NCBI GenBank assembly: GCA_944739405.2
Contig: OX123182.2
Coordinates: 44,145,598 to 44,209,597, forward strand
Length of the DNA stretch: 64,000 nt
From: Euclidia mi
Taxonomy: Eukaryota; Arthropoda; Insecta; Lepidoptera; Erebidae
Direction: 5' to 3'
Below the pieces are notes generated by a model. That model was not told the DNA's origin. It searched no databases and saw nothing but the letters and a program-made list of their open reading frames with translations. Positions 23,235 to 35,335 of the stretch are shown in pieces (within the stretch, counting starts at the first letter, position 1; each line of letters opens with the position of its first letter). A program made the translations under genes and the position numbers.

Positions 23235-24949
23235 TCAAGCGCAAAAGCTATAAAAATGCAATACAAAAATTACTATAGGAACTAGAAACCGCTGTCGCCA
23301 AACTCACACTAATAAAACGATATTCGTATATTGCACTACAAAGAAACAATGCGTTTAATTTGTAGTTTAGGCAGGCCTCCTTCACTCGGCCGTACCTACA
23401 GCGATAAGTGCCTACACTTTGGCGCGGCTTCCACGCCGCGTCGTCACCGCTCGCGCGCAGGGCTAGCTAATAACGTGAATTTTAATAGTGAACAACAAAA
23501 ATGTTCACATCACAAGTCTGGTGCGAAGTATTGCTCATTTAACGGATGTGTGTCGGAAGCAACTTGAAATTTTGATTTTATTTATTTTACGAGAGCAACT
23601 TGAAAATTGTACTTTTTATTTGTTGAGATATCTCAACGATTATGGTGTCAAATTAAAGGTCTAGTTCAAAAACCATTTTATCTGTTTGAGTCATGTAAAT
23701 CGGTCTACGCGTTTAGGAAATAACTAAGAATTAGTATAGTGAAAATGTAAACCACCAGAATTTTTGTGGTTTTCGTTCTACGAGCTCAAATAGTGGGATA
23801 GGATACTTATAGTATACATATTTATTATTAGGTACGTGGTCAAGTAGGTAGATAGACGATGAATAAATATTATAGTAGCAGCGGCAAGTCGACAACCCTA
23901 GCGTACCGCTCCGCGCCAGACAGCGACAGCGTTATGTGTTAGAAAAGAGCGGGAACAGTTAGATCAATATCGCGTTAGGTACTGAATGCTCATGCGAGCT
24001 GAATTGCACTTTCTTGCTTAGTACCAAGAGTCGCAATTTCTTTAAATTGGTTTGCGAAGTGGTGCTTCTGTTCGTAAGAACTATCTATTCTGTGGTTTAG
24101 GTTTATTCAAAACTAGCCTACTTTGCAGATTTGGAAATAAACCCTGCCATTCTACAAATAAGATTTATTTTGCTTTAGCGACAGAACGTATTTACGATCT
24201 ATAGTCACACTGGATTCGATTGACGAGTCAATTCCGCTACTTGACCATAGATGGCGGCGGTATTCTCAGTGGTAGCAATTATAATGTTAATTGCGTTAGA
24301 GATATGGTTGACATTTGCGTACTCGGTCAAAGACATAATATATTTGAATTGACCACACCATTACTTGAGTAGCGAAGAAGTTTTGAGAATGTTCTATTGA
24401 ATAGAATCAATCCAAAATAAACATTATCTTCATTGAATAAAGTTGATTTTGACTAACCGTTCTATTAAATATTAGTAATTTGAAACAAAATAAGACTTAT
24501 ATTAAAAAAACAATGAAAATCGTACTTAGCAATGGTGCGAAACACCTCCATTTTTAAGATGTTTTCTGCTACTATATTTTTTACACTCCAAAGCGAAAGA
24601 ATACGGCATAGCTAGGGAAATGTTACAAGACCAGCAACTTGACGCGATGTTAGTAGGTACGCGTCTGGGATCAGTTAAGCGTAACAACGCTTAATTGTGG
24701 CACGTGGTTTTAGCTATAAATCAATCACTATAAGATACATAAACACTTGTTACGATAGATTAATGCATGAAACTAAAAGTATGATTAAAGCTTAGTAAAA
24801 TTGTAATGCTTATAAAGTCTGTTAATATTTGTTGATGTAATGCTTAATTATTTAATTAATTATACTTCTTAGCTATTTTGGGCTGTATGTAGATTGAATG
24901 CGCTGGTTTCGAAAGGATGACGTCAAACAAAAGGCTTTTAGAGGGATTC
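23235..24949. other. Foldback loop, non-coding, with two GC-rich patches
   Basis: No coding domain was found. GC-rich patches at about 23370-23475 and 23880-23945 stand out from AT-rich flanks. A 78-codon plus-strand frame crosses the first one without motif support. Confidence 0.4.
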
Positions 24950-25156
24950 GGTTTGGCACCGACTTCAAAAACTAAGTATTTCGAAAGGAAGTTTGAGAGG
25001 ATAAGGGTAGCGAATGTAAAAATTATTTCGTACTTTTGAGTGGATCTATTTTTTGAAGGCGGTTCTCTTTTTTAAAAAAAGAAGCTAAATTCCTAGTTAT
25101 CATTTTTGTTCCGATTTTAAGTTTTCATTTTCGTTTTGTTTTTTTTTTTCTTTTTA
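24950..25156 (-). repeat. Right arm of 2.5-kb foldback
   Basis: Partner of 22667-22873, opening with GGTTTGGCACCGACTTC. Together the arms enclose 2.08 kb. No target duplication was recognised at the outer ends, so the element type is uncertain. Confidence 0.9.
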
Positions 25157-25650
25157 TGTGTGATGTGATATTCTGTTTCCTCTTATCGCTGTCGTTCTTA
25201 ATACTCGTTATTTCATTGTTAATAAACCGGTCCCACGTGACAACAGTTGCTACTGGTACTGTATTTTATCGTAATAAAAGAAACCAAAAAATAGAACTTT
25301 GATTAATCCTATGTTTACTTACAAGACAAACGTGGCTGAAATGTTCTGACAAAGGGCTTTTAGTATAAAAAGTGTCAACTTAAGTTACGATAACATTTCA
25401 AGTCAATGTCTAACGACAGTAAAACTTTTCCAGATATTGGTAGGTACACTTTAGTAAACACGTTTTAAGCGAAGTATTTTCACAACAAGTTTGTTTATTA
25501 TCTTCTTAAAGTCAACATCTATCCACTTCAAGACTTAAGTAAAAACTTGTTAAAGCTTGCTAATCACATATATTTTCTTTGAATAAGGTTTATAGGTATA
25601 ATGCCTAACGCATTTAAACTTATACTCACCATCTCTCATATGAATTCTAC
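25157..25650. other. AT-rich non-coding stretch
   Basis: Nothing recognisable was seen between the foldback and the hAT-type MITE. Confidence 0.4.
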
Positions 25651-25658
25651 GAAAAACA

Positions 25659-25906
25659 CAACGACAACCCAGCCTACTAGACACCTAATGTTTTCATTTC
25701 TACAAACAAACAATTCTGTCAAAGCGGTGAGGTATGCGGGGCAAAGGGGGCTACAAAAATGCATTATAATTGGCCAGTTCAAATTTGCGGTACGTCAAAA
25801 TTCATAACTAGTGTTGGGATTGGTCTTATGTCAGACGTATAAGTCTAACGTGTTGTCAGAAAGTGTTCGCCTTACGTCTGCTGTCTAGTAGGCTGGGTTG
25901 TCGTTG
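25659..25906. mobile_element. 248-bp hAT-type MITE
   Basis: A perfect 25-bp terminal inverted repeat starts CAACGACAACCCAGCC at 25659 and ends at 25906 as its complement. An exact 8-bp direct repeat GAAAAACA lies at 25651-25658 and 25907-25914. Eight-bp target duplications and CA...TG ends are diagnostic of the hAT superfamily. The 248-bp length without a transposase marks it as non-autonomous. The perfect TIR and target duplication suggest a fairly young insertion. The short plus-strand frame overlapping it is incidental. Confidence 0.93.
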
Positions 25907-25961
25907 GAAAAACATGACGTTGAAAGTTTGAAAAGTAATTTTATATTCTTTATTTATTTAT

Positions 25962-26041
25962 AGACTCACGTCTGTATCCCCGAAGGGGTAGGCAGAGGTG
26001 CAATATTACACCCATATTTCGCCATGATTCTTTAGGTCCCA
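25962..26041 (-). repeat. SINE 3' half, minus orientation
   Basis: About 80 bp are the diverged reverse complement of the last third of the SINE at 41973-42218, sharing 'gtatccccgaagg', 'agaggtgcaatatta' and 'ttaggtcccac'. No tRNA-like head is present, so this is a 5'-truncated copy. Confidence 0.8.
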
Positions 26042-26507
26042 CGTTATTCGCAACTTCATTCGTAAAGACTTCTTACAGCATGCATATCATATTTCGTCCA
26101 TAAAAATCAGATATACTGTCTTTAGTAGATATATTTAGAATTCAAAGAAAGGTTCTAATGTATCACAAAATATCTCACAAACACATTACCAAAACTACTA
26201 AGCACGACAGACAACAATTCAAAATCTTACTCAGAGGTGATTACGTACACGTAATCCAGTGAAAGCCATTAAAAGCACACGTCGTCGATCGGAAACATCG
26301 CCTTCGGCAAAGATGAACATAACAGAGGCAATAATTAAACTGTCAATCAAACCCCAATACTCCATACAATGATCGCTTTGATACATGCTACGTCAATTTT
26401 CGACGGAACTTCTGAAACTGGCTAGAGACGTGCACGCATCGTAAATGACTATGTCTCTAATAACAGAACATCGGGAGTATGAAATTGACGGGTGAATACA
26501 TAAAGGG
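26042..26507. other. Non-coding stretch
   Basis: No gene or recognisable element was seen. Confidence 0.35.
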
Positions 26508-26510
26508 AGC

Positions 26511-27252
26511 GAGCTTACGAATACTTAGGGGAAGGAGACGATTTGAAATCGGCAAAATGTATTTGACGTATTGAAAAGCAGTTGTGTGAGAAAAATATTT
26601 GGATTTAATTTATATAGGAAATTTAATTTAGTCTTTTAGCAAAATCAAGTTTAATTTTTTTTATCTACAATATCAATTTCAATCAGGCTCTCGAAAATCG
26701 AACTCTCAAAGGCCTCATACCTGTATAATAGTTATATTAACATACTTAAATGTAATATTTTTAGGCTCGCTCCCTATTGGGGGCGAGCCTATTGCCGCAC
26801 CGGGCACATTACCAGACTCCGTGCTGCTACTGAGAATTTCCTAACGGAAAAACCCAATAACACTTTGCCCGACCCGGGAATCGAACCTGAGACCTCCCAA
26901 TCCCACGCGCACATTTATGCCGCGAGACCAACGAGGCAGTCTATTTTATATTCTCTTGGGAGCATTTATTATAAATATTTTTCAAAAATTTAAGTAAGTA
27001 TTACACTTAAGTAAGTATGTTTATATAACTATTATACAGGTATGAGGCCTTTGAGAGTTCGATTTTCGAGAACCTGATTGAAATTGATTTTGTAGATAAA
27101 AAAATTTTAAACTTGATTTTGCTGAAAGACTAAATTAAATTTCCTGTATAAATAAAATCCAAATATTTTTCTCACACGACTGCTTTTCAATACGTCAAAT
27201 ACATTTTGCCGATTTCAAATCGTCTCCTTCCCCTAAGTATTCGTAAGTTCGA
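26511..27252. mobile_element. Palindromic foldback element, arms ~245 bp, interrupted by a SINE
   Basis: The left arm (about 26511-26762) and right arm (about 27005-27252) are inverted copies sharing 'cttacgaatacttagg', 'ggaaggagacgatttgaaat', 'gtattgaaaagcag' and 'tcaaaggcctcatacctgta'. Arm identity is high with a few substitutions and small indels. The loop holds a truncated SINE. No transposase is present. Target duplications were not resolved because the ends diverge near 'GGNTCGANCTTACG'. This is likely a non-autonomous foldback (MITE-like) element. Confidence 0.85.
26763..26945 (-). mobile_element. tRNA-derived SINE (minus), 3'-truncated, in foldback loop
   Basis: The minus strand reads a tRNA-like head with a pol III B-box (GGTTCGATTCCCGGGTC) followed by the body also seen at 41973-42218. 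The copy lacks the last ~80 bp of the family. It sits exactly in the loop between the palindrome arms. Confidence 0.8.
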
Positions 27253-27289
27253 ACCTTCAAAGAACGCTTTTGCTAAAATATGATCAATA

Positions 27290-27475
27290 TTGCGGTAAAA
27301 AGCTTGTGGAAGTGAACTTCGTACCGCCCGATTCTTTATTTTTTTTTTCTCTCCATGAGAACCATCATCTTACTTCAAGGAATATTATAAAAAAAGTATT
27401 AGCGAAATTGGTTCAGCTGCTTTCGAGATTTGCGCTTAGCAACACATTCAGCGATTCATTTTTGTATTAAAGATT
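27290..27475 (+). repeat. Retroposon 3'-end remnant
   Basis: Contains 'ccatgagaaccatcatc', 'gcgaaattggttcagctgc' and 'gagatttgcgcttagcaaca', words I associate with an RTE-type 3' end repeated across lepidopteran genomes. The 66-codon frame overlapping it has no independent support. Confidence 0.55.
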
Positions 27476-28080
27476 ACTTACTATGACTAGTAATATATAA
27501 GTATATAACAAAAGTTAAGCAATCTAGTTAAGTAATTACATGATTACTTAACTCAACAAAGGCACATAATATGCATTATTAAGTACAATTTCCTGTTATA
27601 AAGTAAAATACTAGTTGCAGTTTTAAGTTGAAATGTTGCATGCACATAATATCTAGGGATCGTGTGACCAACACTATATCAGTTTTGTGAGCCCGAAGTA
27701 CAAAGTTTATATTCGAATGTACATTTTATCGGACCTCGCATGTCATACAAAATGTTGTAAGAACTGCGCACACCCGTTTTTCTCGGTATCTGTAAACATC
27801 TCTCGTTGTTTTAAGTGCTGTTAAAGTGATGAGTAAATTAACTCAAATATTTTAAATTATATCGCTTAATTTAGATCGGTAGCTAATTTATTTCACAACA
27901 ATCCGACGAGCAACCATAACTAAGTGAAAATAAACTATTTTCGTCTCTAGAATAATTCTCTTAACACAAGAGTAAAGAAAATCGAATTGACATGGAATAA
28001 ACGATCAACGCACGTTGTTTTAATTTCACTATAGTTACCTATTTACACAAAATAGCTAGACGCGAATAGCTGGAAATTGA
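27476..28080. other. AT-rich non-coding stretch
   Basis: No gene or repeat was recognised. Confidence 0.4.
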
Positions 28081-28089
28081 GTTCAGTAG

Positions 28090-28157
28090 CGTGCCCTTGG
28101 AGAAGTCTATATCCAGCAGTGGGTAGCAGTTCCTAGTAGCAGCCACATGATGATAAC
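28090..28157 (+). repeat. Short LINE tail remnant
   Basis: The words 'ggagaagtctatatccagca' and 'gtggg' followed by an ATGATGATAA-like tract match the common 3' end of a lepidopteran LINE. Only about 65 bp remain. Confidence 0.4.
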
Positions 28158-28185
28158 TACTTTTAAACTACCACGATTTGTACAC

Positions 28186-28353
28186 ATACTAATGAATATG
28201 TAACGGATCTGAATCATGTTAAACGAAAAGAAAGATGAAATACCTTTCTATTTTTCCCGACGTTTCGGCATGGGTTACACCAGCCGTGGTCACGGGATGA
28301 CTTTCTTTTCGTTTAACATGATTCAGACCCGTTACATAATCATTAGTACACGT
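28186..28353. mobile_element. Foldback MITE with ~49-bp inverted arms
   Basis: TGTAACGG.TCTGAATCATG and its continuation at 28199-28234 is inverted at 28302-28337 with one mismatch in 36 bp. The pairing extends outward through CACNTACTAATGANTA. The loop of about 67 bp contains 'cccgacgtttcggcatggg', a motif frequent in lepidopteran repeats. No coding capacity and no clear target duplication. Confidence 0.8.
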
Positions 28354-28356
28354 GAT

Positions 28357-30540
28357 GATAATTATGAATAACCAATTTTCAGTCTTTTGCCACTGATTAA
28401 TGTATCATCACTAGTTATTTTTTCTCCTGTGGTTTGGATGAGAACTTTATAGAAAAATGCAACAGAAATGGATCCATAAGTGGAAAATGAGTGAATTACG
28501 GATAAAATCTTTTTAATTTTTTTACGAAAAAGGTATTTCGTTTTTTCAACTCTTTTTTCACAATTAAATGCTCGTGAGGTATTATCGTAACGAAAAGAGC
28601 AAAAAAATAATTTACTCAGTTAACAATAAAAATAAGCTGTAAACATCCAAAAAACACACATTATAAAATATATACAATCAGAATGATAACATCTCTTTAC
28701 GTAGGAGAATAATAGTGGTATTAAATGCCGCTAAATAATATTGTATGACATCTCTTTTGTCTGTCAAAATAGTGGCTTCTTCGAAATCTTGATTACTTGA
28801 ATATATGTATATATTAAGCTCTCATGTAACGTCAAGCCGCACAGATATATTTCGTATTTGAAAGGTTGAAAGGGCTAAAAAAGATGTCTTAGTGTCTATT
28901 TGAGATTTATTGTGCAAGGTATTTACGGCTAAAAGTTGTTATACTTCTTTTGAACTAGCCCTACCCTCAATCCCACTACCGTGTCACTTATGTAGCCAGG
29001 TTTAGCAACAGTGACCATTGACGACAACGAGTTTTGACACTCGTGAAATTCCCAGGAAAGTCAAACTGTCTAGGAACCCGCAACGAAATTAATCAGATGT
29101 ATATCGGAGGAGTTAGATATTTTTAATACTGTAAACACTTCCTGATTATGATATTTTAACTATTCGATGCTAAATTGATTGGCCTGAAACATATCAAAAA
29201 GTGTAAGTATCGAGGGAACGCGATAGTACAGCATAGTCAATCAATTAGAGTACCAACTTGGAACCGTCTAGACACACGTTGTAAAAGCCGCGACAAACAA
29301 TTATGTTATAAACTAACCATGTCCCGCGGTTACAACCACTAAACCTACACCTACACCGTACATTTCACTATCACATTATTTTTACACAAACGTTTTTTTA
29401 TGTGAGCTACCTTTCTGATTTCTGATATAGAGAGATAGTTTTCTTGAATGCAACTGGGATAACGCTAGAGCCAAGATAATCAAAATGAAAGAGATAGTCG
29501 ATTTTTGGTTGAAAATAAGTTTTACTGGACCCCCAAATACGAAATGCTATGCATGCTATCAAAATACATTTCAATGTTAGAACTAATTAATTGAGTTAAT
29601 GAGTTAAATGACACACGTAACAAATATAACCATGAAATATAAATATCGTCATAGTCATAACGACATAACGTAGTGACACTTGTTTTATTTATAGATCCAC
29701 CAGAATGTACGCTTAAAAGCTTTACATAATAATATTACATTCGGAGCTCAAAGCTGAAATGATTTAAAGTTAGGGTCATTTATATACAGTACAGAAAACA
29801 GCGAGGCCAATGGTTGATATTTTTTTATGAAATCATAGTTATTGTCTTTATTCTTCATATCTTGCAAAAATATTTTCCTGGTGGAAAAATAAAAAGTCCA
29901 CGCAAGTAAAATCGATGTACAGTGTACCTAGATCGCGTGATAAAGCCCTCTACGCCATGTCTTGTGGTACGAGTATACGAGTTGTGCTTGCTTAAGTGAT
30001 ACTTGAACATGTTCCTGTATTATGGAGTTTACTTTAAATTACTACAAAAATGAAACGTACAACAAAAGAGTCGAATATCACATAACACAGACTAGTGATC
30101 ATATATGAGTGCACGAGTACTTTGCCTCTCATTCATGACAGTCGGTAAGTCACTGATAATACCAGTCAGACTCAAGTGACTTTCTTGGTTAACACTGGAG
30201 CAAGTTTCATGATTTCACTGAGACCTAACTGGTCATATTGAATAAAGTTGGCAAAATAACTAGGTATTCAATATGTTCAAAAAGTTGTGAAAATTATACA
30301 ATCATGTGGTTACGTTTAACAATCGTCATCGGTTAGTGGTTACAATCTGCTTGTTAGTTTTTTCTTGAAATAAGACTAAGCCATACCGATCCAAAAACTC
30401 TGGTCAATAGCACCTCAGTCTGCTAGGTTAAGATGAATATGTTCAGAGGAATTGGTGAATATGTTCAGAGTCACCATGCTGAGTTTTCAATAACGGCTGA
30501 CGGCGGATGATGATGCACTTCGATTGGTTTTTACATTAGT
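28357..30540. other. AT-rich non-coding stretch
   Basis: No coding region or repeat could be supported. A short direct repeat 'gaatatgttcagag' occurs twice at about 30433-30470. Confidence 0.4.
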
Positions 30541-31545
30541 ATTATTTTTATTTATTTTATTTTATTTATTTATTATCTTTATATACACATAAAGGTATAA
30601 AGGTGGACTTAATGCCTTAGGCATTTTCTGCCAGTCTACCTTAGAGTGGTGCAGAGATTAATGGTAGGTGTATTTTAGAAGTGAAGTTAGACTTATATAT
30701 TTAATAGAAATTAATAGATATGATAAACGCATACATTACATAAAATTTAATAATAATAATATATAAATACATATACTTACATACACATACATATTATATA
30801 TACAAACATAAATAAATATATAGGTACATTAGTAATAAATATAAACGTAAAATATATATAAATGTTACGATACTTCTGCCAACTTAGCCAATAAAAGCTG
30901 CTTTGCCTTTGTCTTAAAGCTATACCGAGTGGTGGACGTCCTGATTTCGAGAGGTAGGTCATCCCAAAGAAGAATAGCTTGAGTAGGAAAAGAAGAGCGG
31001 ATAAAAGAAGATCTATGTTAAGGACAAAGAAGAAGAAGGTTATCAGATGAACGAAGGTTACAATCGTGGTTGCTGCATAAGTACTGAAAGTAAGAACTTA
31101 AATATTTGGGAGTATTGGAAGACATGAGGATAGAATAGAGAGTAGTGAGAGCACGCAGACTGCGTCTTTGACGAATAGGAAGCCACTTCAACTGGGAACG
31201 ATAAGTAGACACGTGGTCATACTTGCGAAGATTGAAAATAAATCGAATGCAGTTATTGAGAAGACGGTCAAGTTTGTTAAGAAGATCTGCATTCAGGTCA
31301 TAGTAGCATACATCACCATAGTCGATCAGGGGAAATACCAAAGTTTGCACAAGCATTGTCTTAGTTTTGGGTGGTAGGAAGTTTCTTAGGCGATTGATTG
31401 CACGTAGAGTACCCGTAATCTTTTTACTGGTTTGAGTGACATGGTTTCGTCAGCTTAACGTGCAGTCCATATGTAGGCCAAGGTTCTTGACTACTGGGCA
31501 TTACATCCACACCAATGACCGGTTCTGAGGTAATATTGCATTTTA
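30541..31545 (-). pseudogene. 5'-truncated LINE (RT C-terminal region), jockey/CR1-like
   Basis: On the minus strand from about 31545 the frame encodes the region just after the reverse transcriptase: VKNLGLHMDCTLS, then a TGA in a Trp position, RNHVTQTSKKITGTLRAINR, LRNFLPPKTKTMLVQTLVFP and LIDYGDVCYYD. It continues past a TAA near 31018 to the end (LLWDDLPLEIRTSTTRYSFK ... KLAEVS) at about 30866. A 3' untranslated stretch and a (TTTA)n tail on the plus strand (about 30541-30580, i.e. A-rich on the element strand) complete it. At least two in-frame stops make it dead. The truncated 5' end is usual for LINE insertions. Confidence 0.85.
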
Positions 31546-31859
31546 ATAATATTTAATATGAAAATGGTACATAATGTATTCAACGTAAAAATTAAGCCCC
31601 AGTAAATGTATTGAACTATATAGTTTTACAAGATTAGAACATTTTGCTGAACATCAATTTTGGGAAGGATTGATTACAAAATGAGATATTATAACCTATT
31701 TCCAAGAATCACCATAATTTGGCAACTCAGTTTTGTGCTTCAAGTACTACTGGTATTCCAGCTGAGAGGAAAAACATAATACAATGATATTAAAATATAT
31801 TAATAAAAGAAAATTTTACAGATATTTTAGCTTTTTAATCATATTAGTATAGATACATA

Positions 31860-32180
31860 CATATATACATAGACTCACGCCTGTTTCCCGGAGGGGTAGG
31901 CAGAGACTACGGAGCGCCATTTGCAACGATCTTGACATATCTCTCTTGCTTCATTCACTCCCATCAGATTCCTCATGCATGCTCTTCTGTTCAGGGTGCT
32001 TCTAACCTGTCCTGTTTTTAGGATGTCTCCAATCTGGTCAGAGAACGTCCGCCTAGGTCTTCCCCTTCGTCCTGTCCCTTCCACACTTGCCTTATATATC
32101 TGCTTGGTCAGTCTTTCGTCATCCATCCTCTTCACGTGTCCAAACCAACTTAGCATACCTTTCTCGATGCTTGTCACTAC
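31860..32180 (-). pseudogene. LINE ORF2 C-terminal fragment, 5'-truncated
   Basis: The minus-strand frame of 100 codons (32177-31875) contains MLSWFGHVKRMDDERLTKQI, GRRGRPRRTFSDQIGDIL and EAREICQDRCKWRSVVSAYP, then a stop. This is the tail of a LINE ORF2, the same family as the 34-codon fragment at 5277-5393. An (ACAT)n-like run follows the 3' end. The frame is open, but the reverse transcriptase and endonuclease are absent. Confidence 0.85.
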
Positions 32181-32718
32181 ATCTTCTTTTACCCCACAAC
32201 ACTCTCATATTAATATAGTTAGTATTATTTATTGGACAACGTAAATATATGAATTGCGTGCTTTCAGAAGCCATCAACATGATGCAAAATATCAATTATA
32301 CGGCGTATCAGTAATACAATTAAATGCACTCGAATTTGAATTATTTAAACGTTCCAATACAAACACTCTCTCTACTCACAAACGCTTCAACAAAAGGAAT
32401 ATTTAATTTCACATTTATATTATTACTTTGATAATAATAAGCGCAAACTGAATACAACTTTATTATTGCTATATGTCAATATGAGACTATATTGGTACTC
32501 AAAAGAACGTGGTACGGCATAAATAAAATATTATAGCTGCACCTGGTTCTATGGATTGATATTGATCATTTGTATTATTTGTCAAAAATACATAGGTGTT
32601 TATCTCAGAACCAATTGTAAGTAGCTGAATTGATTTCGATAAAAAAATGTGTGATTGAATGGTTACTTGGTTTGCATTCACAATTATTGCAACCAGTTGT
32701 TGGTATTGTTGCACATTT
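32181..32718. other. AT-rich non-coding stretch
   Basis: Nothing recognisable was seen. Confidence 0.4.
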
Positions 32719-32719
32719 T

Positions 32720-32930
32720 TTTTTCTTAATGCTTATAGGCATACGGATCGCCTGATGGTAAGCATATTACCGCCGCCCATGGACACAAGCAACACCACAG
32801 GAGTCACAAGTGCGTTGCCGCCCATTGGGGTTGGGAAAAGGGATAGGATGAGGAGTGGGATGAGGGAGAAGGAATAGGGAATAGGGCCTCCGGCACTCTC
32901 ACTCACCGAACGAAACGCAACAGTTTAGGT
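32720..32930 (+). repeat. Lepidopteran interspersed repeat fragment
   Basis: After a T-tract the words 'cggatcgcctgatggtaagc', 'accgccgcccatggacac' and 'caggagtcacaagtgcgttg' occur in the order seen in a very common lepidopteran repeat (a LINE-derived untranslated region, from memory). GC-richer than its flanks. The 72-codon frame overlapping it is incidental. Confidence 0.65.
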
Positions 32931-33566
32931 ACTGTTACTTTACGTCGATATAGTGATCATAAAAATCACGAAACATTTTACAAATAAGGAATTAAATATA
33001 ATTCATCTATCATTTTTATCTCTATCACTGTTTTGTTTTCAACAGTATCATTATGGAAATAACTGGTCAAAGTAAGAGAGAAAATCAATACGTTGGAGAA
33101 AGATTAATTATTTGCTAAATTAATAAAATAAGTATTTTAAAATGCTATGTTAAGTGTATATCTAAGCAAATTCTGTTAATAGTAATACCTATTTAAAAAA
33201 AAACTGGTCAAACTAAATAAAACCGTTCAATAATATAAAACGTTAGGTACTTATTTAATCACGTCAAATAACATAGAATATTTGAAAGATGTAAATTTAA
33301 ATGTTTGTTTAAGTGCCACTCGTCGTCATCGGGCACACCTAGAATTCCTAAAATAGAACTGAATTAAAAGTGACAGAAATATTCAAAGTATATACGTATT
33401 TCCGCACTTTGAATAAATCATGAATTTCAGTTTTATTCCGATTTCCAAGTTCTTCATATGATGGACATTCAATTATTAATATAACGAATTTATAATTGCT
33501 TAAATATCGAATCGTCATTGATTCGATAAATCTAGATATACTTTTATTAATTCAAATTCCCGATTA

Positions 33567-33809
33567 ATGTTATTTGTGAATTTCGTTGGAATCATTTGTG
33601 TACTTATCAAATCTTTACTGGAATATATTATACACGAATGGCAACCGATTCAGAATCATGCTGAAATAAAAGATGTGACTTTTGGTAATTGCTATGTTAG
33701 AATACCTACACTAATGGCACTTTTATGTATTTTTAACTTTATGACACGAAATAATACAAAAAAAGCTATCATGAAATCTTATTTAGAACAAACGGAACAA
33801 GGAAAATAA
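33567..33809 (+). CDS. Hypothetical 80-codon ORF in duplication copy 1
   Basis: Encodes a short product with two hydrophobic stretches (near residues 3-20 and 46-58) and a Lys/Thr-rich end. The paralogous sequence at 39480-39723 retains the ATG and the final codons but has in-frame stops and frameshifts, so any coding role has been lost in copy 2. No domain is recognised. It may be a chance ORF or a relic exon; no function is proposed. Confidence 0.2.
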   Translation: MLFVNFVGIICVLIKSLLEYIIHEWQPIQNHAEIKDVTFGNCYVRIPTLMALLCIFNFMTRNNTKKAIMKSYLEQTEQGK

Positions 33810-35084
33810 ATACTTATTTACATAGAAAACTCAATGAATTTAAAAATTAGTAAACATGGAACATTTTGGAGGCAAACAAAAGGAACACACGGTTGAATAA
33901 TAGTGGGGCCGTGCTCTATAGTTTCGTTTCTGTTGCCATCTGCGAGACTTGTGGCACCCAAATCTAACAATGTCTTGCATTTATAGCGTCATATGGCCTT
34001 TTCGGAAAGGTACATAGGCTCTTGAGAGCTGTAAATTACATTTAAATAATGCCATTATTATTTGCGGCCTGTGTATCACTTAGTAATGTCTATGCGAATT
34101 CATTCACTTTCTTGTTTGTATTTAATGGAGTACGTGACTAATACTGGTCACGTAGTGTGCAAAGTTCCTTGTCTGTGAATTCTGAACGAATATTGATCGT
34201 GTTGCTGCTATATAGGTGTGTGATGTAAATAAGAAGCTATGCCGATAAAGCAATATCCAATCATCGAATAGAGCAACGGATTGATGTGTGGTACTGAGGT
34301 AGTTAAAGGGCTGAAGAATTATATGGCCTACTTTAGATCTAGCGATGCAATAAAATAGTAGGAATATAATTTCCATAGCTCGTTAACCATTTTCGTAAGA
34401 AAAATAAAATTGACAATATTCGTTTAAACTCAGGAAAGTCACGGCCAAATTTTATTTTAGTTGAGACGCCGCGAAAACTTAAAAAAGGTTGAAAGTAATT
34501 AAATAAAAAGTAAACTCGGTTCTCGCGATAAGTCTTGTTTCTATTTTCGGAAGTTTGTGTCAGTAAAGGGCCTGTCACTCGAAGGTTCGCATTAACATTG
34601 TACACCTGGGGTTTATTATTCAGTACTTATATCTCAATTGGGATCATTATCTCGTAAATGTTAACGTGCCGCGCTAATCTTTGCCGTATCGCTGCGAAGT
34701 GAAGATATATGAGTATCTGTTTCTACCCCGTATCTAAGATTTGGGGGCTTAAGGATTTTCTCTATGATATTTTACTGAGATCGGTAAGGATAAATGGCTT
34801 CTTAGACAATTTTCCTGTTACAATAAGCATTTCCAAGTTAAATTTGAGTAAGCAAAAATACAAGTAATTTCTTATAAAAGTGTTTGAATAATTTACGCGT
34901 TTAAATTATATTAAATTACTGATCAAAGAATACTTTTTTTATAATAAGACGTTGACCTTTACTTATTTATATTTATTCGATGAATTTTTACAAATGCTTC
35001 ATTCAAATGATTTTTTTTTTCATAAATTCTCTGTTCTTTCATCATCGTTACAAGATGTGAGTATTTCCCGTTGCCCTATTTGTT

Positions 35085-35335
35085 TAATCTTCGCTATAGA
35101 AACCCGACTTACGGGCTAATACCCCGTCTCTTGGGTCAGGCTGTGGAGGTGTGTGATGTGTGACTCTCCCCTGGGGGCGTTCGGAGCATACCCACTAAAA
35201 TCACCGCGGTGTACATCGACGTCCTGGTAGGAGTAAAACTCCGTGAATCGTCGATAGCATACTATTACTCACCGGCGAGACTAGTGACCATATGGTGCAA
35301 CCCAAACCGAAACGCTCTTCCAATCCATGACAAAA
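35085..35335. repeat. Probable SINE-like insertion in duplication copy 1
   Basis: A GC-richer block starting near 'gaaacccgacttacgggcta' with 'aataccccgtctcttgggtc' and 'cctggtaggagtaaaactcc' lies in the part of copy 1 that copy 2 lacks. The word set resembles a repeat seen in other lepidopteran sequence, but the family is not identified. Orientation and exact ends are uncertain. Confidence 0.45.
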
